From contig CM042148.1 in the NCBI GenBank assembly GCA_023376005.1, forward strand, positions 74,458,692-74,522,691: DNA of 64,000 nucleotides, written 5' to 3'. Positions within the stretch are counted from its first letter, which is position 1; each line of letters begins with the position of its first letter. Positions 1 to 10,203 of the stretch are shown one piece after another. Source of the DNA: Doryteuthis pealeii. Taxonomy: Eukaryota; Mollusca; Cephalopoda; Myopsida; Loliginidae. The notes under the pieces are model-generated. The model saw only the letters and a list, made by a program, of their open reading frames with translations. It was not told the DNA's origin and searched no databases. The position numbers and the translations under genes were made by a program.

Positions 1-364
1 CCCAAAGTATTTTAAAGAGGGGGATTAAAATATTTACATTTACTTGCCGAAAAAATACTGGATTACGCATTAACTTTTGGGAAAAACGCCTTCAAGGCTG
101 GTTATTTTTTTCAGCAGAGCGGGTTGTTTTTTCCAGCTATCACCGCCTATCTTTTTTTAAATACAGGATCCCGGGACGCAATTCTGCGAATAGCACCCAA
201 TCAGTTGATTAATCAATCAGATTCATTCTTGTAAATTCGAAGCGAATCTTGTATTCAACCCCCATGGTTAGACTGTTCTTTTCCCACCGTCCATGTTAGA
301 GAGGGGGCATGTAACATTGTAATCAAATGGTACCGGTGTGTGAATAGATAATTTAAAAAAAAAA
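1..364. other. Unassigned AT-rich sequence
   Basis: No exon, repeat family or structured element is recognised. It lies in the intron downstream of the last visible exon of the minus-strand lyase gene. Confidence 0.4.
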
Positions 365-655
365 CGCCAGCTGCCCGAAAAAAACGAGTTGACAAAATTC
401 AACATCTCGTCCAGTACGCTAGGTGTAACATGACACGCCTTATCTAGCACGCCCGACAGAAAACAGAAGACAATCAGTATTTGCCGAGATCACCAAGCTC
501 AATAATACAGGAGTGCGAATCAAAAAGCCAGCAGCAGGAAGAAAGACAAGTTGACAAAGATCAACATCTCGTCCAGAACGCAGGGTGTAACATGATATGC
601 TTAATCTAGCACCCGGGCTGAAAACATACAATAGAAGATATGCTTACCATGGCAG
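365..655. repeat. Two direct copies of a ~115-bp repeat
   Basis: Two diverged direct copies start near 386 and 547. Both contain AGTTGACAAA, then CAACATCTCGTCCAG, then GGTGTAACATGA and CTAGCAC, about 160 bp apart. The family is not recognised. They could be the upstream part of the LINE remnant that follows. Confidence 0.5.
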
Positions 656-810
656 CATGAATCCACCGAAGCAGCCATCAACATGAAGAGGGAGTCCAGT
701 TTGCACAGCAAGGTCAGAAAGTTCCGGCATTGGGTCTACAATTCCATGGCAAAACTGTGGAGCTGAGCCGACCAAAAGAATTGTGTTACTAGTTATCGCC
801 TGCAATTAAC

Positions 811-853
<43 letters not shown>

Positions 854-859
854 CACAGT

Positions 860-1178
860 GTGAAGATGAAAGAAAACGAAAAGATTGACAAATACCTGGA
901 CCTTACGAGAGAATTGAAAAAGCTGTGGAATATGAGGGTCAAAGTGATACCAATTGTAGTAGGTGCACTTGGATCGGTCCAAAAAAAACTTAGAAAAAAG
1001 ACTGAATGACCTGGAAATCAGAGGAAGAATTGAGACCACCCTGACTACTGCATTGCTGCAATCGGCTAGAATACTCAGAAGAGTCCTGGAGACCTGAGGA
1101 GACCTGAGGAGACTTGTCACTCAGACTCCAGTGAAAGACCATCAGCTAACGTTGGTGTGAAAAACTCACAAGGAATAA

Positions 1179-1234
<56 letters not shown>
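860..1234 (+). mobile_element. LINE 3' end (ORF2 C-terminus remnant, AAT tail)
   Basis: A plus-strand frame near 866-960 reads KIDKYLDLTRELKKLWNM and then VKVIPIVVGALGSV, which I recognise as the extreme C-terminus of a non-LTR retrotransposon ORF2 of the type that ends in a nuclease-like domain. Stops and frameshifts follow. After the decayed coding end comes a short 3' UTR (GTTGGTGTGAAAAACTC) and an (AAT)n tail at about 1160-1234, as expected for a LINE 3' terminus. A second (AAT)n tract sits at 805-850. The copy is 5' truncated and dead. Confidence 0.75.
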
Positions 1235-1235
<1 letters not shown>

Positions 1236-1526
1236 CTTATGCTATTGTTGCACCATTACTAAGCTGAATCAGTTTGTTTGTTGTCTGTATGGATCTGGGC
1301 TGGCTTCTCGCTGTTCTTCTGATCTTTTTTTCTTTCTTGAGACATCTCATTTTTATGTCAGCTACCGTTTTTAGTTACAAACACTTGATGTTGTTTTCTT
1401 AAACGTCTTTTATTCACCCCAAGTAAGAACAACACGCGTGGATAAATGGCCTACGGACAAAAATGTTGATGTGTTTTGATAGTCAGGACGTAGATCAGTG
1501 TGTGGTGATGCTGTCAGTGAAGGTTT

Positions 1527-1531
1527 GTGAT

Positions 1532-1589
<58 letters not shown>
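1527..1589. repeat. (TA)n then (GA)n microsatellite
   Basis: A run of TA is followed by TATAGAGAGA and (GA)n. It is simple sequence of the kind that flanks most foldback elements in this window. Confidence 0.9.
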
Positions 1590-1625
1590 GAGGAATCTTA
1601 ATAGTGTCGTACTATGTTATTAGAC

Positions 1626-1822
1626 ATAAAAGGGGAGAAAAGGAGAAGAAAAAAACGAAAGAAAAATAGAGTAAACTTAAGGGCCCTTTCGACAGGAGCT
1701 TTGTGAAAAATTCACGATCGTTTAAAAGTAAATGCGTATAAATTGGGTAACAGAGCCCTTAAGTCTTCTCCTTTTTTCTTTCGTTTTTTTTCTTTTTGTC
1801 TCCTTTTCTCCTCTTTTATGTT
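1626..1822. repeat. Inverted repeat with ~60-bp arms
   Basis: The purine-rich left arm (1626-1692, ending in AAACTTAAGGGC) is the approximate reverse complement of the pyrimidine-rich right arm (1753-1822, starting GCCCTTAAGTC). About 60 bp separate the arms. It is another foldback structure next to (TA)n (1888-1923). No ribozyme core is seen. Confidence 0.7.
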
Positions 1823-1885
1823 TGACAGTTGTTCAAGTATGATACTATTAAAATTTCTATATCAAATTAATTGTACCAAAAATTC

Positions 1886-1928
<43 letters not shown>

Positions 1929-1957
1929 TAAACAAACAGTACGTTTGAGATGGCAAT

Positions 1958-2222
1958 AGCCGACAATTTTTGGGAGAATATGTGCTTAATTGAAGTCATA
2001 CCTAATTTGAAAATTAATTAGTTGATAATTAATGAATTAGGCGTGCATATCTGTTTAAATGTAAGGCGTAAACAAATCGATAAAAAGTCAATCACATACA
2101 GAGATTGACTTTTTCTCGATTTGTTTACGCCTTACATTTAAACAGATATGCACGCCTAATTCATTAATTATCAACTAATTAATTTTCAAATTAGGTACGA
2201 CTTCAATTAAGCACATTTTCTC

Positions 2223-2226
<4 letters not shown>
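1958..2226. mobile_element. Foldback element FB1 (palindromic tails of the ribozyme SINE)
   Basis: A long palindrome centred near 2100. Both arms carry the sequence that lies downstream of the ribozyme in the elements at 10.5 and 21.9 kb: GATTTGTTTACGCC, CTTACATTTAAA, ATTAGGTACGACTTC, GCACATTTTCTCCC. At the centre the plus arm begins CACATACAGAGATTG, almost exactly at the hammerhead cleavage point (TA then CAGAG). (TA)n flanks it on the left (1888-1923) and right (2226-2270). Confidence 0.8.
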
Positions 2227-2274
<48 letters not shown>

Positions 2275-2379
2275 TACGTAAATAAACACTGTTTTATTTG
2301 ATATGGCTTTTAGCCGGCAATTTTTGGAGGATATATGCTTAATTGAAGTCATACCTAATTTTTGAAAATTAATTAGTTG

Positions 2380-2440
<61 letters not shown>
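2227..2440. repeat. (TA)n, half-copy of the FB1 arm, (TA)n
   Basis: Simple TA (2226-2270), then a single-arm copy (2272-2382) of the FB1 sequence with GCCGGCAATTTTTGGAGG and CTTAATTGAAGTCATACC, then more TA (2383-2438). Confidence 0.8.
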
Positions 2441-2520
2441 GAGCCAAGGAGACTTGCTGACACTCACACTCCAGTGAATGACCACTAACTATCGCTGGTG
2501 TGAAAAACTCGTTCATCTTC
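2441..2520 (+). mobile_element. LINE 3' UTR fragment
   Basis: This matches the end of the LINE remnant at 1.1 kb: AGGAGACTTGCTGACAC, then CTCCAGTGAATGACC, then GCTGGTGTGAAAAACTC. A short dead fragment. Confidence 0.6.
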
Positions 2521-3109
2521 CTTTTCTTTTCTTTCATTTTTACTCAGTGGTCCACCGGGGCAGTAAAATCCACCAGATAACAAGTTCCCTTCTTGTTAAT
2601 TAATTCCATGTGTGATCTTCTGGTCGGGATTAGGTGACCCGCCTGTATCTCACAAGTTCTAGAGATTTCTATGCGTCTCATTATCTACGACGGATTCCGG
2701 TTTGTGCATGTATCATTTGGCAGAATTATAAAATTAAATTTCTTGCACAATTCCCAGTCGATTCCTCCTCAACCTTTGTACAACAGTTGTTTCAGAGAAC
2801 AAAGCACCGTTCTGTGTGTCTTTGAATTTCTAATGGATGCCCAAACCAGGCCAGCTGATTCGATCCTGTCATTGTAAACAAAGAGATGGGGATTTGTCGA
2901 ATGAATGTTGCTGTACTCGCAGGCGGATCATCGTTATTGGCGTGCTTGAATCAGACTTACAGAAAATGATGATTAGAAATCCAATGAAAAAATTGTTGAG
3001 ATGCATTAGTAATGTCAAGAATATGGAGGAGGATATTACGATTGAAGGAGACATTAGAATGAAAGAAGGGTTTAATATTGGTTAGATGGAAGGAGGAAAA
3101 GAGAAACTT
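2521..3109. other. Unassigned intronic sequence
   Basis: Short open frames are present, but none has a recognisable protein or splice context. I see no known repeat here. Confidence 0.4.
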
Positions 3110-3191
3110 TGGGATTAGGAAAGATGGCAAGAAAGAGAGACAAAGTGAGACAAAGAGAGACAAAGAGAAAGAGAGGTAGACACAAAGAGAG

Positions 3192-3257
<66 letters not shown>

Positions 3258-3350
3258 CATAATAAAAAGAGATTGGGATAGACAAATGAAGATAGAGAAA
3301 GGATGAGAGAGAAGAGAGAGAAGAGAGAGAGATAGATAGATAGATAGATA
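3110..3350. repeat. (GA)n-rich low-complexity tract
   Basis: Nearly pure GA at 3199-3253, flanked by degenerate GA and ending in GATA units (3330-3352). The Arg/Glu- and Leu/Ser-rich frames here are simple-repeat translations. Confidence 0.9.
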
Positions 3351-3384
3351 GATCCACCAGATCGCGATCCTCACTGATATGCAA

Positions 3385-4235
3385 ATAGGATGCCGTATCC
3401 ACGAACAGGTTGGGTAAAAAAAGGTGTCCCAACGTGGCATAATGTTTAGCAAGCTAGTCTCGCGGATCAATTACAGCTGAAAAGCAAATTTAATCCTTGC
3501 GGGATGTCCCATACTTGTACCATTGTGTCACATCCTACCTGTGGCGAACGGGTCGGGTTAAAAAGGCGTCATATCGTGGTGTAATGGTTAACAAGCTATT
3601 CTCGCAGATCCCTTACTACTGAATACCGAGTTCAATCTTCACTGGATGCCCCATACTTGTAACTGTGTGTCACATCCTAAACGTGATGAAAAAACGGCAT
3701 CCCATCGTGGTGTAATGGTCAGATCCTACTTACTACTGAATTGCGAGAATGATCCTCGCTGGATGCTCCATACGTTCAACCTGGGGTCACATCCTACCTG
3801 TGACGAACGGGTTGGGTAAAAAGGGCATCCCTATGCGACGTAATGGTTAGCAAGCTAATCTCACAGATCCATTACTACTGAATAGCAAGTTTGACCCTCG
3901 CTGGATGCCCGTTGGGACTTTGTCAAATCTATTCATGTCGAACGGGTTGGGTAAAAAGGGCATCCCTGCGCGGCGTAATGGTTAGCAAGCTAGTCTCACA
4001 GATCCATTACTACTGAATAGCGAGTTTGACCTTCGCTGGATGCCCCTTTCTTGGGACTTTGTCAAATTCTATTCGTGTCGAACGGGTTGGGTAAAAAGGG
4101 CATCCCTGTGCGGCGTAATGGTTAGCAAGCTAGTCTCACAGATCCATTACTCCTGAATGGTAAGTTTGATCGTCGCTGGATGTTTCATTCTTGTGACTGT
4201 GTCAAATTCTGTTCATGGCAAACGGGTTGAGTAGA
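3385..4235 (+). repeat. Tandem array of tRNA-like units (~140-bp period)
   Basis: About six head-to-tail units, with GAACGGGTTGGGTAAAAA starts near 3391, 3547, 3681 (degraded), 3805, 3940 and 4080 and a last partial start near 4218. Each unit holds a tRNA-like region: GGCATCC at the front is complementary to GGATGCC at the back (a 7-bp acceptor-like stem). TAATGGTTAGCAAGC serves as the A box. AGCGA-GTTTGACCT-TCGCT forms a 5-bp T-arm. The anticodon arm is not canonical. A single related unit lies on the minus strand near 61118-61217. Confidence 0.75.
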
Positions 4236-4735
4236 TTTTTATTTATTTTTATTTTTATTTTTATTTTTAAGTTTATTTATCATGGGAGTTCACGTCTTCT
4301 GTGGTAAAGCGACCATTAACGTCTTTTCTTCGGATGTAATTCTGACAGACAAGTTCTTTGAAGAGGATACGATTAATAAAAGACATTCGCAGCCTCCGTT
4401 GAGTCCATCTTTCCAAAGTGGAATCAAAAATAATAAGAGAAAAAAAAAGAAGCAAAAAAAAAGAAGCAAAAAGGACAAAAAGCTACAAAACTGCAAGGAC
4501 TTAACGTATTAAATAATATCAAAAGTATTTTTTATTTTTTATATACTTTACTTCAAAGTTTATTTTATACCCATCATCGACTATATATGACACGCACCAC
4601 ATTATCATAACTATTAGTACTTACACTTACATAGTCACTGATGTTCATAATATAGTATTATTTTATAATGCACTCGTTGTATAATTATCATTGTAGGAAA
4701 TAGATACGAGTTCAAATACTGGACGAGGATGTTTG
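4236..4735. other. Unassigned AT-rich sequence
   Basis: Starts with a (TTTTTA)n-like run. A Lys-rich stretch near 4430-4480 is poly-A derived. No exon or repeat family is identified. Confidence 0.4.
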
Positions 4736-5655
4736 TGAGTACAAACTTATATGGTATTAAGTATTCCTATCTAATACAAATAATTTACACACTCTTATAT
4801 GGTATCAAGTATTCTTATCTAATACAAATAACTTATAGACACTTATATGCTATCAAGTGTTCCTATCTAATACAAATAATTTACACACTCTTATATGGTA
4901 TCAAGTGTTCCAATCTAATACAAATAATTTACACACTTGTATGGTATCAAGTATTCCTATCTAATACAAATAATTTACACACACTTATATGGCATCAAGT
5001 ATTCCTATCCAATACAAATAATTTACACACACTTGTATGGTATCAAGTATTCCTATCTAATACAAATAATTTACACAGTTATATGGTATCAAGTATTCCT
5101 ATCCAATACAATTAATTTACACACACTTATATGGTATCAAGTATTCCTATCCAATACAATTAATTTACAACACTTATATGTATCAAGTATTCCTATCTAA
5201 TACAAATAATTTACACACACTTGTATGGTATCAAGTATTCCTATCTAATACAAATAATTTACACACACTTATATGGTATCAAGTATTCCTATCCAATACA
5301 AATAATTTACACACACTTGTATGGTATCAAGTATTCCTATCTAATACAAATAATTTTTATATGGTATCAAGTATTCCTATCCAATACAAATAATTTACAC
5401 ACACTTATATGGTATCAAGTATTCCTATCCAATACAAATAATTTTGTATGGTATCAAGTGTTCCTATCTAATACAAATAATTTACACAGTTATATGGTAT
5501 CAAGTGTTCCTATCTAATACAAATAATTTACTCACAGTTATATGGTATCAAGTGTTCCTATCTAATACAAATAATTTACACACACTTATATGTATCAAGT
5601 ATTCTTTTTAATATAAATAATTTACACACAGTTATGGTATCAAATATTTCTAATA
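4736..5655. repeat. Satellite, ~55-60-bp unit, about 16 copies
   Basis: Unit parts: TATGGTATCAAGTATTCCT, then ATCTAATACAAATAATTTAC, then ACACACTTA. Length varies through loss of the ACACAC part (for example at 5355 and 5443). It lies 60 bp downstream of lyase exon 5. The long frames across it are satellite translation. Confidence 0.95.
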
Positions 5656-5718
5656 ATTTTTCGAAGACCAGCAGATAGAGATTTAATGCTCATGAATGTT
5701 CTAAAAATCACCCTTTAC

Positions 5719-5835
5719 CTCTTTCATAGCAACCACATCAGCCGTCTGATCTTTTTGGGTTGGTGTATGAATAACTTTTAATCCAAAATAGTGGGCAGCC
5801 TTGTCGACACACGGGTGGGCAGTGACTGGAGCGAC
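5719..5835 (-). CDS. Sphingosine-1-phosphate lyase-like, exon 5 of those visible
   Basis: A 117-bp exon of 39 codons, phase 0 at both ends. The acceptor reads TTTTCCAG before GTCGCTCC and the donor is GAG then GTAAAG. It encodes VAPVTAHPCVDKAAHYFGLK followed by VIHTPTQKDQTADVVAMKE. It continues the family's PEIVAP motif directly from the previous exon. The TAH segment corresponds to the family SAH segment, whose His stacks on the PLP ring in this fold-type I decarboxylase family. The enzyme breaks long-chain base 1-phosphates into a fatty aldehyde and phosphoethanolamine at the ER membrane. The following exons, with the PLP lysine, must lie left of position 1. Confidence 0.88.
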
Positions 5836-6548
5836 CTGGAAAAGAACGAAAACACATAAGATAACTAGAAGCGGCTACCCAGCATCACCTGGGTGTGGGG
5901 GGAAACCTTGGTGTATTGATTTGTTTACTTTTGAGATTTAAAAATGCTGCACATTTTAAAATAGAATTTCAATGCTATTTCTCTGTATATTTTGGGTTTT
6001 TAAATATCTTCGAATATAAATCAAATCTTCATAATATTTATTTCCCAAGGGTAATAGCGCAAACCAACCAAACCAACCAAACCAACCAACCAACCAACCA
6101 ACTAGACTTTTGAACCACTATGTACATCAGCCCCTGCCTAAAGAAATACATAATAAAAAGTTATATGATTTTTTTTTATTAAAAGAAGTTTACTAATTTT
6201 ATCGGTAAATAGGACGAACATCAGCTAAAAAAGCAAGAAATAGATCAGAGTTTTTTTTTCGGGTATAAGGTAGATTGCATACCAAATCAATTCCATTAAA
6301 TTCCATTCCAAAATAATAACGGAAATTATTTAAGAGATTATCAGCAACAGTTTTAGTTTTAAATTGTAAAAGCCAAAGTTTTGTCACCCTGGCTACTTGG
6401 GTAGTACCCCAATATTGCTCATCCGTTATCGACTGTACGGATTGGGGTCTTTTGTCTCAGATAATCCACTGCGACCTTAAGCTCTTGGGATATTTGCCAT
6501 TTTCTGCCTGTATGAACTTGCACATGTAATAATAATAATAATAATAAT

Positions 6549-6600
<52 letters not shown>

Positions 6601-6705
6601 TTGTTTTATTTTATAGTATATCAACCCTCTTTGGGCCATTTAATACTGATTCAAGTCATAATAATATAATAATAATATGATAATATAATGATAGATATGT
6701 TTATT
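5836..6705. other. Intron sequence with short simple repeats
   Basis: Contains a GCGGCTACCCAG / CCTGGGTG motif near 5868 that recurs inverted near 60040-60075, a CCAA-rich run (6060-6105), and (AAT)n plus (TA)n at 6525-6598. No exon is seen. Confidence 0.6.
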
Positions 6706-6895
6706 ATAGTCGTCGGGGCGGCCTAAAGTCGGTATCAGCTAGTCAGCGAGGGAGTCTATCCCCTTTTCAATAGCTCTAGACCAAGGAGATTGTTTTAGCA
6801 TCTGAGGTAGAGCGCAACACCTACCATCAGCTCCTTACTTTACCGCACAGATCCCTGTGCTACTCATACGCTGAGTTGGCGATGGCCAGTATCGA
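6706..6895 (-). mobile_element. SINE A (truncated)
   Basis: Minus-strand copy of the family headed by a tRNA-like GGTTAGCTCAGTCGG element. The non-tRNA body is present (GTCGTCGGGGCGGCCTAAAG at one end, GAGTTGGCGA at the other); the tRNA head is missing. Confidence 0.85.
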
Positions 6896-7087
6896 AAATA
6901 TTAATTAAGATAAAAAAATATTAATTAAGATAAAAATGTATTTATAATATATATAATATAATATAATATAATATAATAAATAATGTGTTTTAACATAATA
7001 ATTATATAATATATTCAGTTATTACCATTTTCTACCTTAAACCAAGGCTGAAGAGTTCAGTCTTCCCTACTATACCCATAGCTCGAA

Positions 7088-7136
<49 letters not shown>
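6896..7136. repeat. AT-rich sequence ending in (TA)n
   Basis: Degenerate ATAAT runs, then pure TA at 7089-7136 abutting foldback FB2. Confidence 0.8.
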
Positions 7137-7139
<3 letters not shown>

Positions 7140-7174
7140 AAAATTTGAAAAAACAAGTATTCCGAAATTGGGAT

Positions 7175-7236
7175 GAATTTAATAATCGATGTTTAAAACA
7201 TTTCGGTTACATTGAACCTTCATCAGGATGTCTCTT
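7175..7236 (-). ncRNA. Hammerhead ribozyme motif (FB2 left arm)
   Basis: Read on the minus strand: CTGATGA at 7226-7220; stem II GGTT / AACC around CAATGT; GAAA at 7204-7201; stem III ATGTTT / AAACAT with almost no loop; cleavage after AUC between 7188 and 7187. Stem I is ATC before the core pairing with GAT after the cut, with loops beyond as usual for type I. No core deviation is seen. It is sense relative to lyase transcription. Confidence 0.75.
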
Positions 7237-7397
7237 GGGGTGAAGAAAATGATGGATGTTTTTATATGTGACAGGAGATGAAAATCTTTTTAGTTATGTA
7301 ACTGTATTTGATCAGCGTTTTAATTTTGAAAATTACATAACTAAAAAGATTTTCATCTCCTGTCACATATAAAAACATCTATCATTTTCTTCACCCC

Positions 7398-7457
7398 AAG
7401 AGACATCCTGATGAAGGTTCAATGTAACCGAAATGTTTTAAACATCGATTATTAAAT
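7398..7457 (+). ncRNA. Hammerhead ribozyme motif (FB2 right arm)
   Basis: CTGATGA at 7408-7414, stem II GGTT / AACC, GAAA at 7430-7433, stem III ATGTTT / AAACAT, and predicted cleavage after C7446 (AUC then GAU). Same motif as the left arm on the opposite strand; all core positions are intact. Confidence 0.75.
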
Positions 7458-7529
7458 TCATCCCAATTTCGGAATACTTGTTTTTTCAAATTTTCTTTAT
7501 ATTGTCGGATTTAATTTCCATATTTACTC

Positions 7530-7537
<8 letters not shown>

Positions 7538-7587
<50 letters not shown>
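7538..7587. repeat. (TA)n(TG)n microsatellite
   Basis: Simple dinucleotide runs directly right of FB2. Confidence 0.95.
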
Positions 7588-7677
7588 CTGTTGTTTATAG
7601 ACTAGATCTCTCTGGTGATGGTAAAATAGATAAACAAATGTATGTATTTAATAGTTTAAACACCGCCCCTTAACGAC

Positions 7678-7813
7678 AGCTGTCAAATAGCCGAGAGGTT
7701 AACCAATCGAGCTGAGAAAAAGTCAGTCAGTTTCACTCTTGGTCAGAAACAGTTGCTGTGCCTAGCCTTACCGAAGAGACGTGAAACGTCGAAACACGGT
7801 GTCTGTGGATGAC
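7678..7813 (+). mobile_element. tRNA-headed SINE with decayed hammerhead
   Basis: The type II tRNA-like head shows TAGCCGAGAGGTTAA. Downstream is a hammerhead relic: CCGAAGA at 7771 (U4 changed to C), stem II GACGT / ACGTC, GAAA at 7791-7794, stem III ACA-CGG-UGU, UC, then TGTGGATGAC and (TA)n. Stem I is partly broken (CCTTA against TGTGG). Same architecture as 53.9-54.4 kb, probably inactive. Confidence 0.65.
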
Positions 7814-7840
7814 ATATATATATATATATATATATATAAA

Positions 7841-8085
7841 GTCGTCGGGGCGGCCTAAAGTCGGTATCAGCCAATCAGCGAGGGAGTCTATCCCCTTTTC
7901 ATCAGCGCTAGACCAAGGAGATCGTTTTGTGGCATCTGGGGTGGAGCGCCACACCTACCATCAGCTCCTTACTTTACCGCATAGATCCCTGTGCTACTCA
8001 TACGCTGAGTTGGCGAGGACCGGAATCGAACTAGGAACCTTGTGGTTTCTAGCCGAACGCTCTACCGGCTGAGCTATCCCGGCCC
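7841..8085 (-). mobile_element. SINE A (near full length)
   Basis: Minus-strand copy. At 8085 the tRNA-like head begins (GGGCCGGGATAGCTCAGCCG), with B box GTTCGATTCCGG. The body ends GGCCGCCCCGACGAC next to (TA)n. Head and body match the plus copies at 14.7 and 18.2 kb. Confidence 0.9.
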
Positions 8086-8624
8086 TATATTATAAATTGA
8101 ACCTATATCAAAATATAATAATTATCTAATCTGGTCCATATGTTTATGCCATGCTATGTTTATCCTTGCTATAGGAGATGGGAATACAGGGAGTTTTCGA
8201 ATGTTGTTGCTAGGTTACGCCCGTATGAGCCAATAAGAAAACAGTCATGTTAAATAATGATTATTTAAGGTCGTCTCTTTGACGATGCTTCAACTCAATT
8301 TATTTTGTTTCTTCTATTTTCTCTATAACTGTATTTTTCCTGTCCCTTGACACAGACTTCACCAATTACGTTGTCTCGTTTGGTCAGAAAGTGCCCGGAT
8401 GTCTCGCTCCGTCTGTCTTTTTCTATCACGCGATACCACATCCATCACTCGATTTTTTTTTCTTTCGCGGTTAGTATAAAGTGGACTTCCTGTGCAGGTG
8501 GGTGAATTTTTCCTTTGACAATTACGTAGTACAACTCTCGTTTCGAGTAGAGATACTCGGTACTGCCCGGGAAAAAAGCTAAGACATTTAATAAAATAAT
8601 TCTGATATTTAGCAAGATTATGGA
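8086..8624. other. Unassigned intronic sequence
   Basis: No repeat family, exon or structure is recognised. Confidence 0.4.
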
Positions 8625-8885
8625 GAGGCCGCTTTAGCTTAGTTGGCAGATCACCACCCTAGGAATCGCAAGGTTCTGGGTTCGATACCGCTGGCCACCA
8701 ACTCAGCGTATGAGTAGCACATTGGGTAAACTGATAGGTGCGATAAAGTGGGGAGCTGGCGGTAGGTGTGGCGCACCACCTTCAGCAAAAAAATCTCCCT
8801 TGTCTAGCGCTAGCCAAAAGGGGATAGACTTTCTCGCTGTCCGGATGATACCGACAATTGGCCACTCCGCCAAATTTACAACTTA
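8625..8885 (+). mobile_element. SINE A (diverged)
   Basis: tRNA-like head with TAGCTTAGTTGGCAGATCA (A box) and GGGTTCGATACC (B box), then AACTCAGCGTATGAGTAGCA and the family body, ending near CGACAATTGGCCACTCCG. Confidence 0.85.
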
Positions 8886-8927
8886 CATATGATTATAGAA
8901 ATATGCAACAGACATAAACGCTCAACA

Positions 8928-9119
8928 ACAGTTAAGGGGTATTACCACTCCGGGTCAGAGTGGACCTGGGAGTAATTACAAAAAAGGGATACTTCACATT
9001 CCCTAAAACTGAATTTAACCACTAGATGTTTTGGGTCATATCCAGGACGCACATCTTCTTATTTTTAGATCTTACAATATGAAGGGGATACAGTCGACGT
9101 AACCCAAGCCAAACTGGGT
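8928..9119. repeat. Dispersed repeat D fragment
   Basis: Carries TATTACCACTCC, GGTCAGAGTGGACCTGGGAG and AACCACTAGATG, which recur in the D copies at 31, 34.6, 46 and 53 kb. Confidence 0.7.
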
Positions 9120-9545
9120 GTAAATGGAGAGTCCTCCGTGGCGTAGAGGCTAACGTGCTGAACTGCAAAGATCGTAACAAGTGAGTTCGAACTTAGTCGT
9201 GCTATTACACTCACTTTCGTATTTTCATGTACCAGCTATGAAGTGGGTACTTATTATTTCAATTTTGAATTATCTGGCCTTCATTCTCTGTGTCCAGTGG
9301 CTTCGGCCATTGGATCGGTAAGATATTAATAGTGTGATCGCATGGGAACAATCCCCCAGGCAATTCCTGTCTCTTTGTATACAAGGGACAAGGCTGGGTT
9401 GACTGCTCAGTGCCTGAGACGTCTCAAAAGTTAAATGCCGATGAGATTCACGCAATTTTTAAACACTAGCCTCACATGAGTTTGGGTTTGTGAGGGTTCA
9501 CCACTATAATAAGCCTTGTGTTCACTTTTTAGTCCGCCTAGAGTT
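9120..9545 (+). mobile_element. Repeat C with tRNA-like head
   Basis: The head has GTGGCGTAGAGGCTAACGTG (A-box-like) and GAGTTCGAACTTAG (B-box-like). The body contains GTGTCCAGTGGCTTCGGCC, GGTAAGATATTAATA and AATGCCGATGAGATTC, and ends near CATGAGTTTGGGTTTGTG. The same body is at 9905-10185, 59200-59545 and, inverted, 17100-17395. A probable SINE of a third family. Confidence 0.7.
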
Positions 9546-9603
9546 CACAGTGAAACTCTCAAGAGAATCTATATATATGCACAGCCTTATACTAATCTTG
9601 CTA

Positions 9604-9890
9604 GGAAGCGCGTGGTGTAATGGTTAAAGTCATGGGAAATGGACTCGTCGACCCGAGTTCGAATCCTGGACGTGGTAATTGCATTTCCTTTAGCGCTAAT
9701 ACCCTTGGGAAAAGTATGAATTCTACTCTCCCTCCAGCTATGGGTGAATAGTAGGGCAGACTGGGATCTTTAACCTTGATTAGGCAACCGGTCTAGGAGA
9801 AGGAAAACTCTGAATTCAAACCTGTTAAACTCCGCTTAAGAAATTGACCTTGTGTCACATCCTGCTCGTGCGGAGGGGTTGGTAAATATA
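9604..9890 (+). mobile_element. SINE B
   Basis: tRNA-like head GCGCGTGGTGTAATGGTTA (A box) and CCGAGTTCGAATCCTGG (B box). The body has GCGCTAATACCCTTGGG and AACTCCGCTTAAG and ends GCGGAGGGGTTGGTAAAT before an AT tail. Other copies: 22.7, 32.8, 54.4 and 55.9 kb. Confidence 0.9.
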
Positions 9891-9904
9891 TAAATATATA
9901 TGCT

Positions 9905-10185
9905 AATCTTGCTATACTTATCTGGCTTCCATCTCCTGTGTCCAGTGGCTTCGGCAATCGGACCGGTAAGATATTAATATCAGCGTGATTCCAGAGGGCC
10001 GTCCCCCCAGGCAATACCTGCCCCCTCATTTAACAGTGGAAGGGATGGCTTTATCATCCAGCGCCAGAGGTGCCTCAAAAGTTAAATGCCGATGAGATTC
10101 ACGCAGTTTTTAAACACTAGCCTCACATGAGCTTGGGTTTGTGCGCGGTTATATAATAAGCCTTGTGTTCGACTGACATGCTGGG
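9905..10185 (+). repeat. Repeat C body
   Basis: Second copy of the C body (TATCTGGCTTCC, GTGTCCAGTGGCTTCGGC, AATGCCGATGAGATTC, GAGCTTGGGTTTGTG). It ends about 20 bp from a lyase exon donor. Confidence 0.8.
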
Positions 10186-10203
10186 ATGTCAGTAAATACT
10201 TAC

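Larger units (their letters stand above)
7137..7537. mobile_element. Foldback element FB2 with hammerheads in both arms
   Basis: Palindrome with ~170-bp arms and a short loop near 7300-7330. Both arms contain the same hammerhead motif, so each DNA strand encodes one. The right edge adds ATTGTCGGATTTAA and ACTCCCATATA, a terminal motif also seen at FB3, FB5 and FB10. Simple TA/TG lies on both sides. It sits inside intron 4 of the lyase. Confidence 0.85.

Noticed and set aside
4736..5655. Regular repeat that could be mistaken for a CRISPR array or a repeat protein gene
   Set aside because: Units are contiguous with no unique spacers, and the frame rests on satellite periodicity alone.
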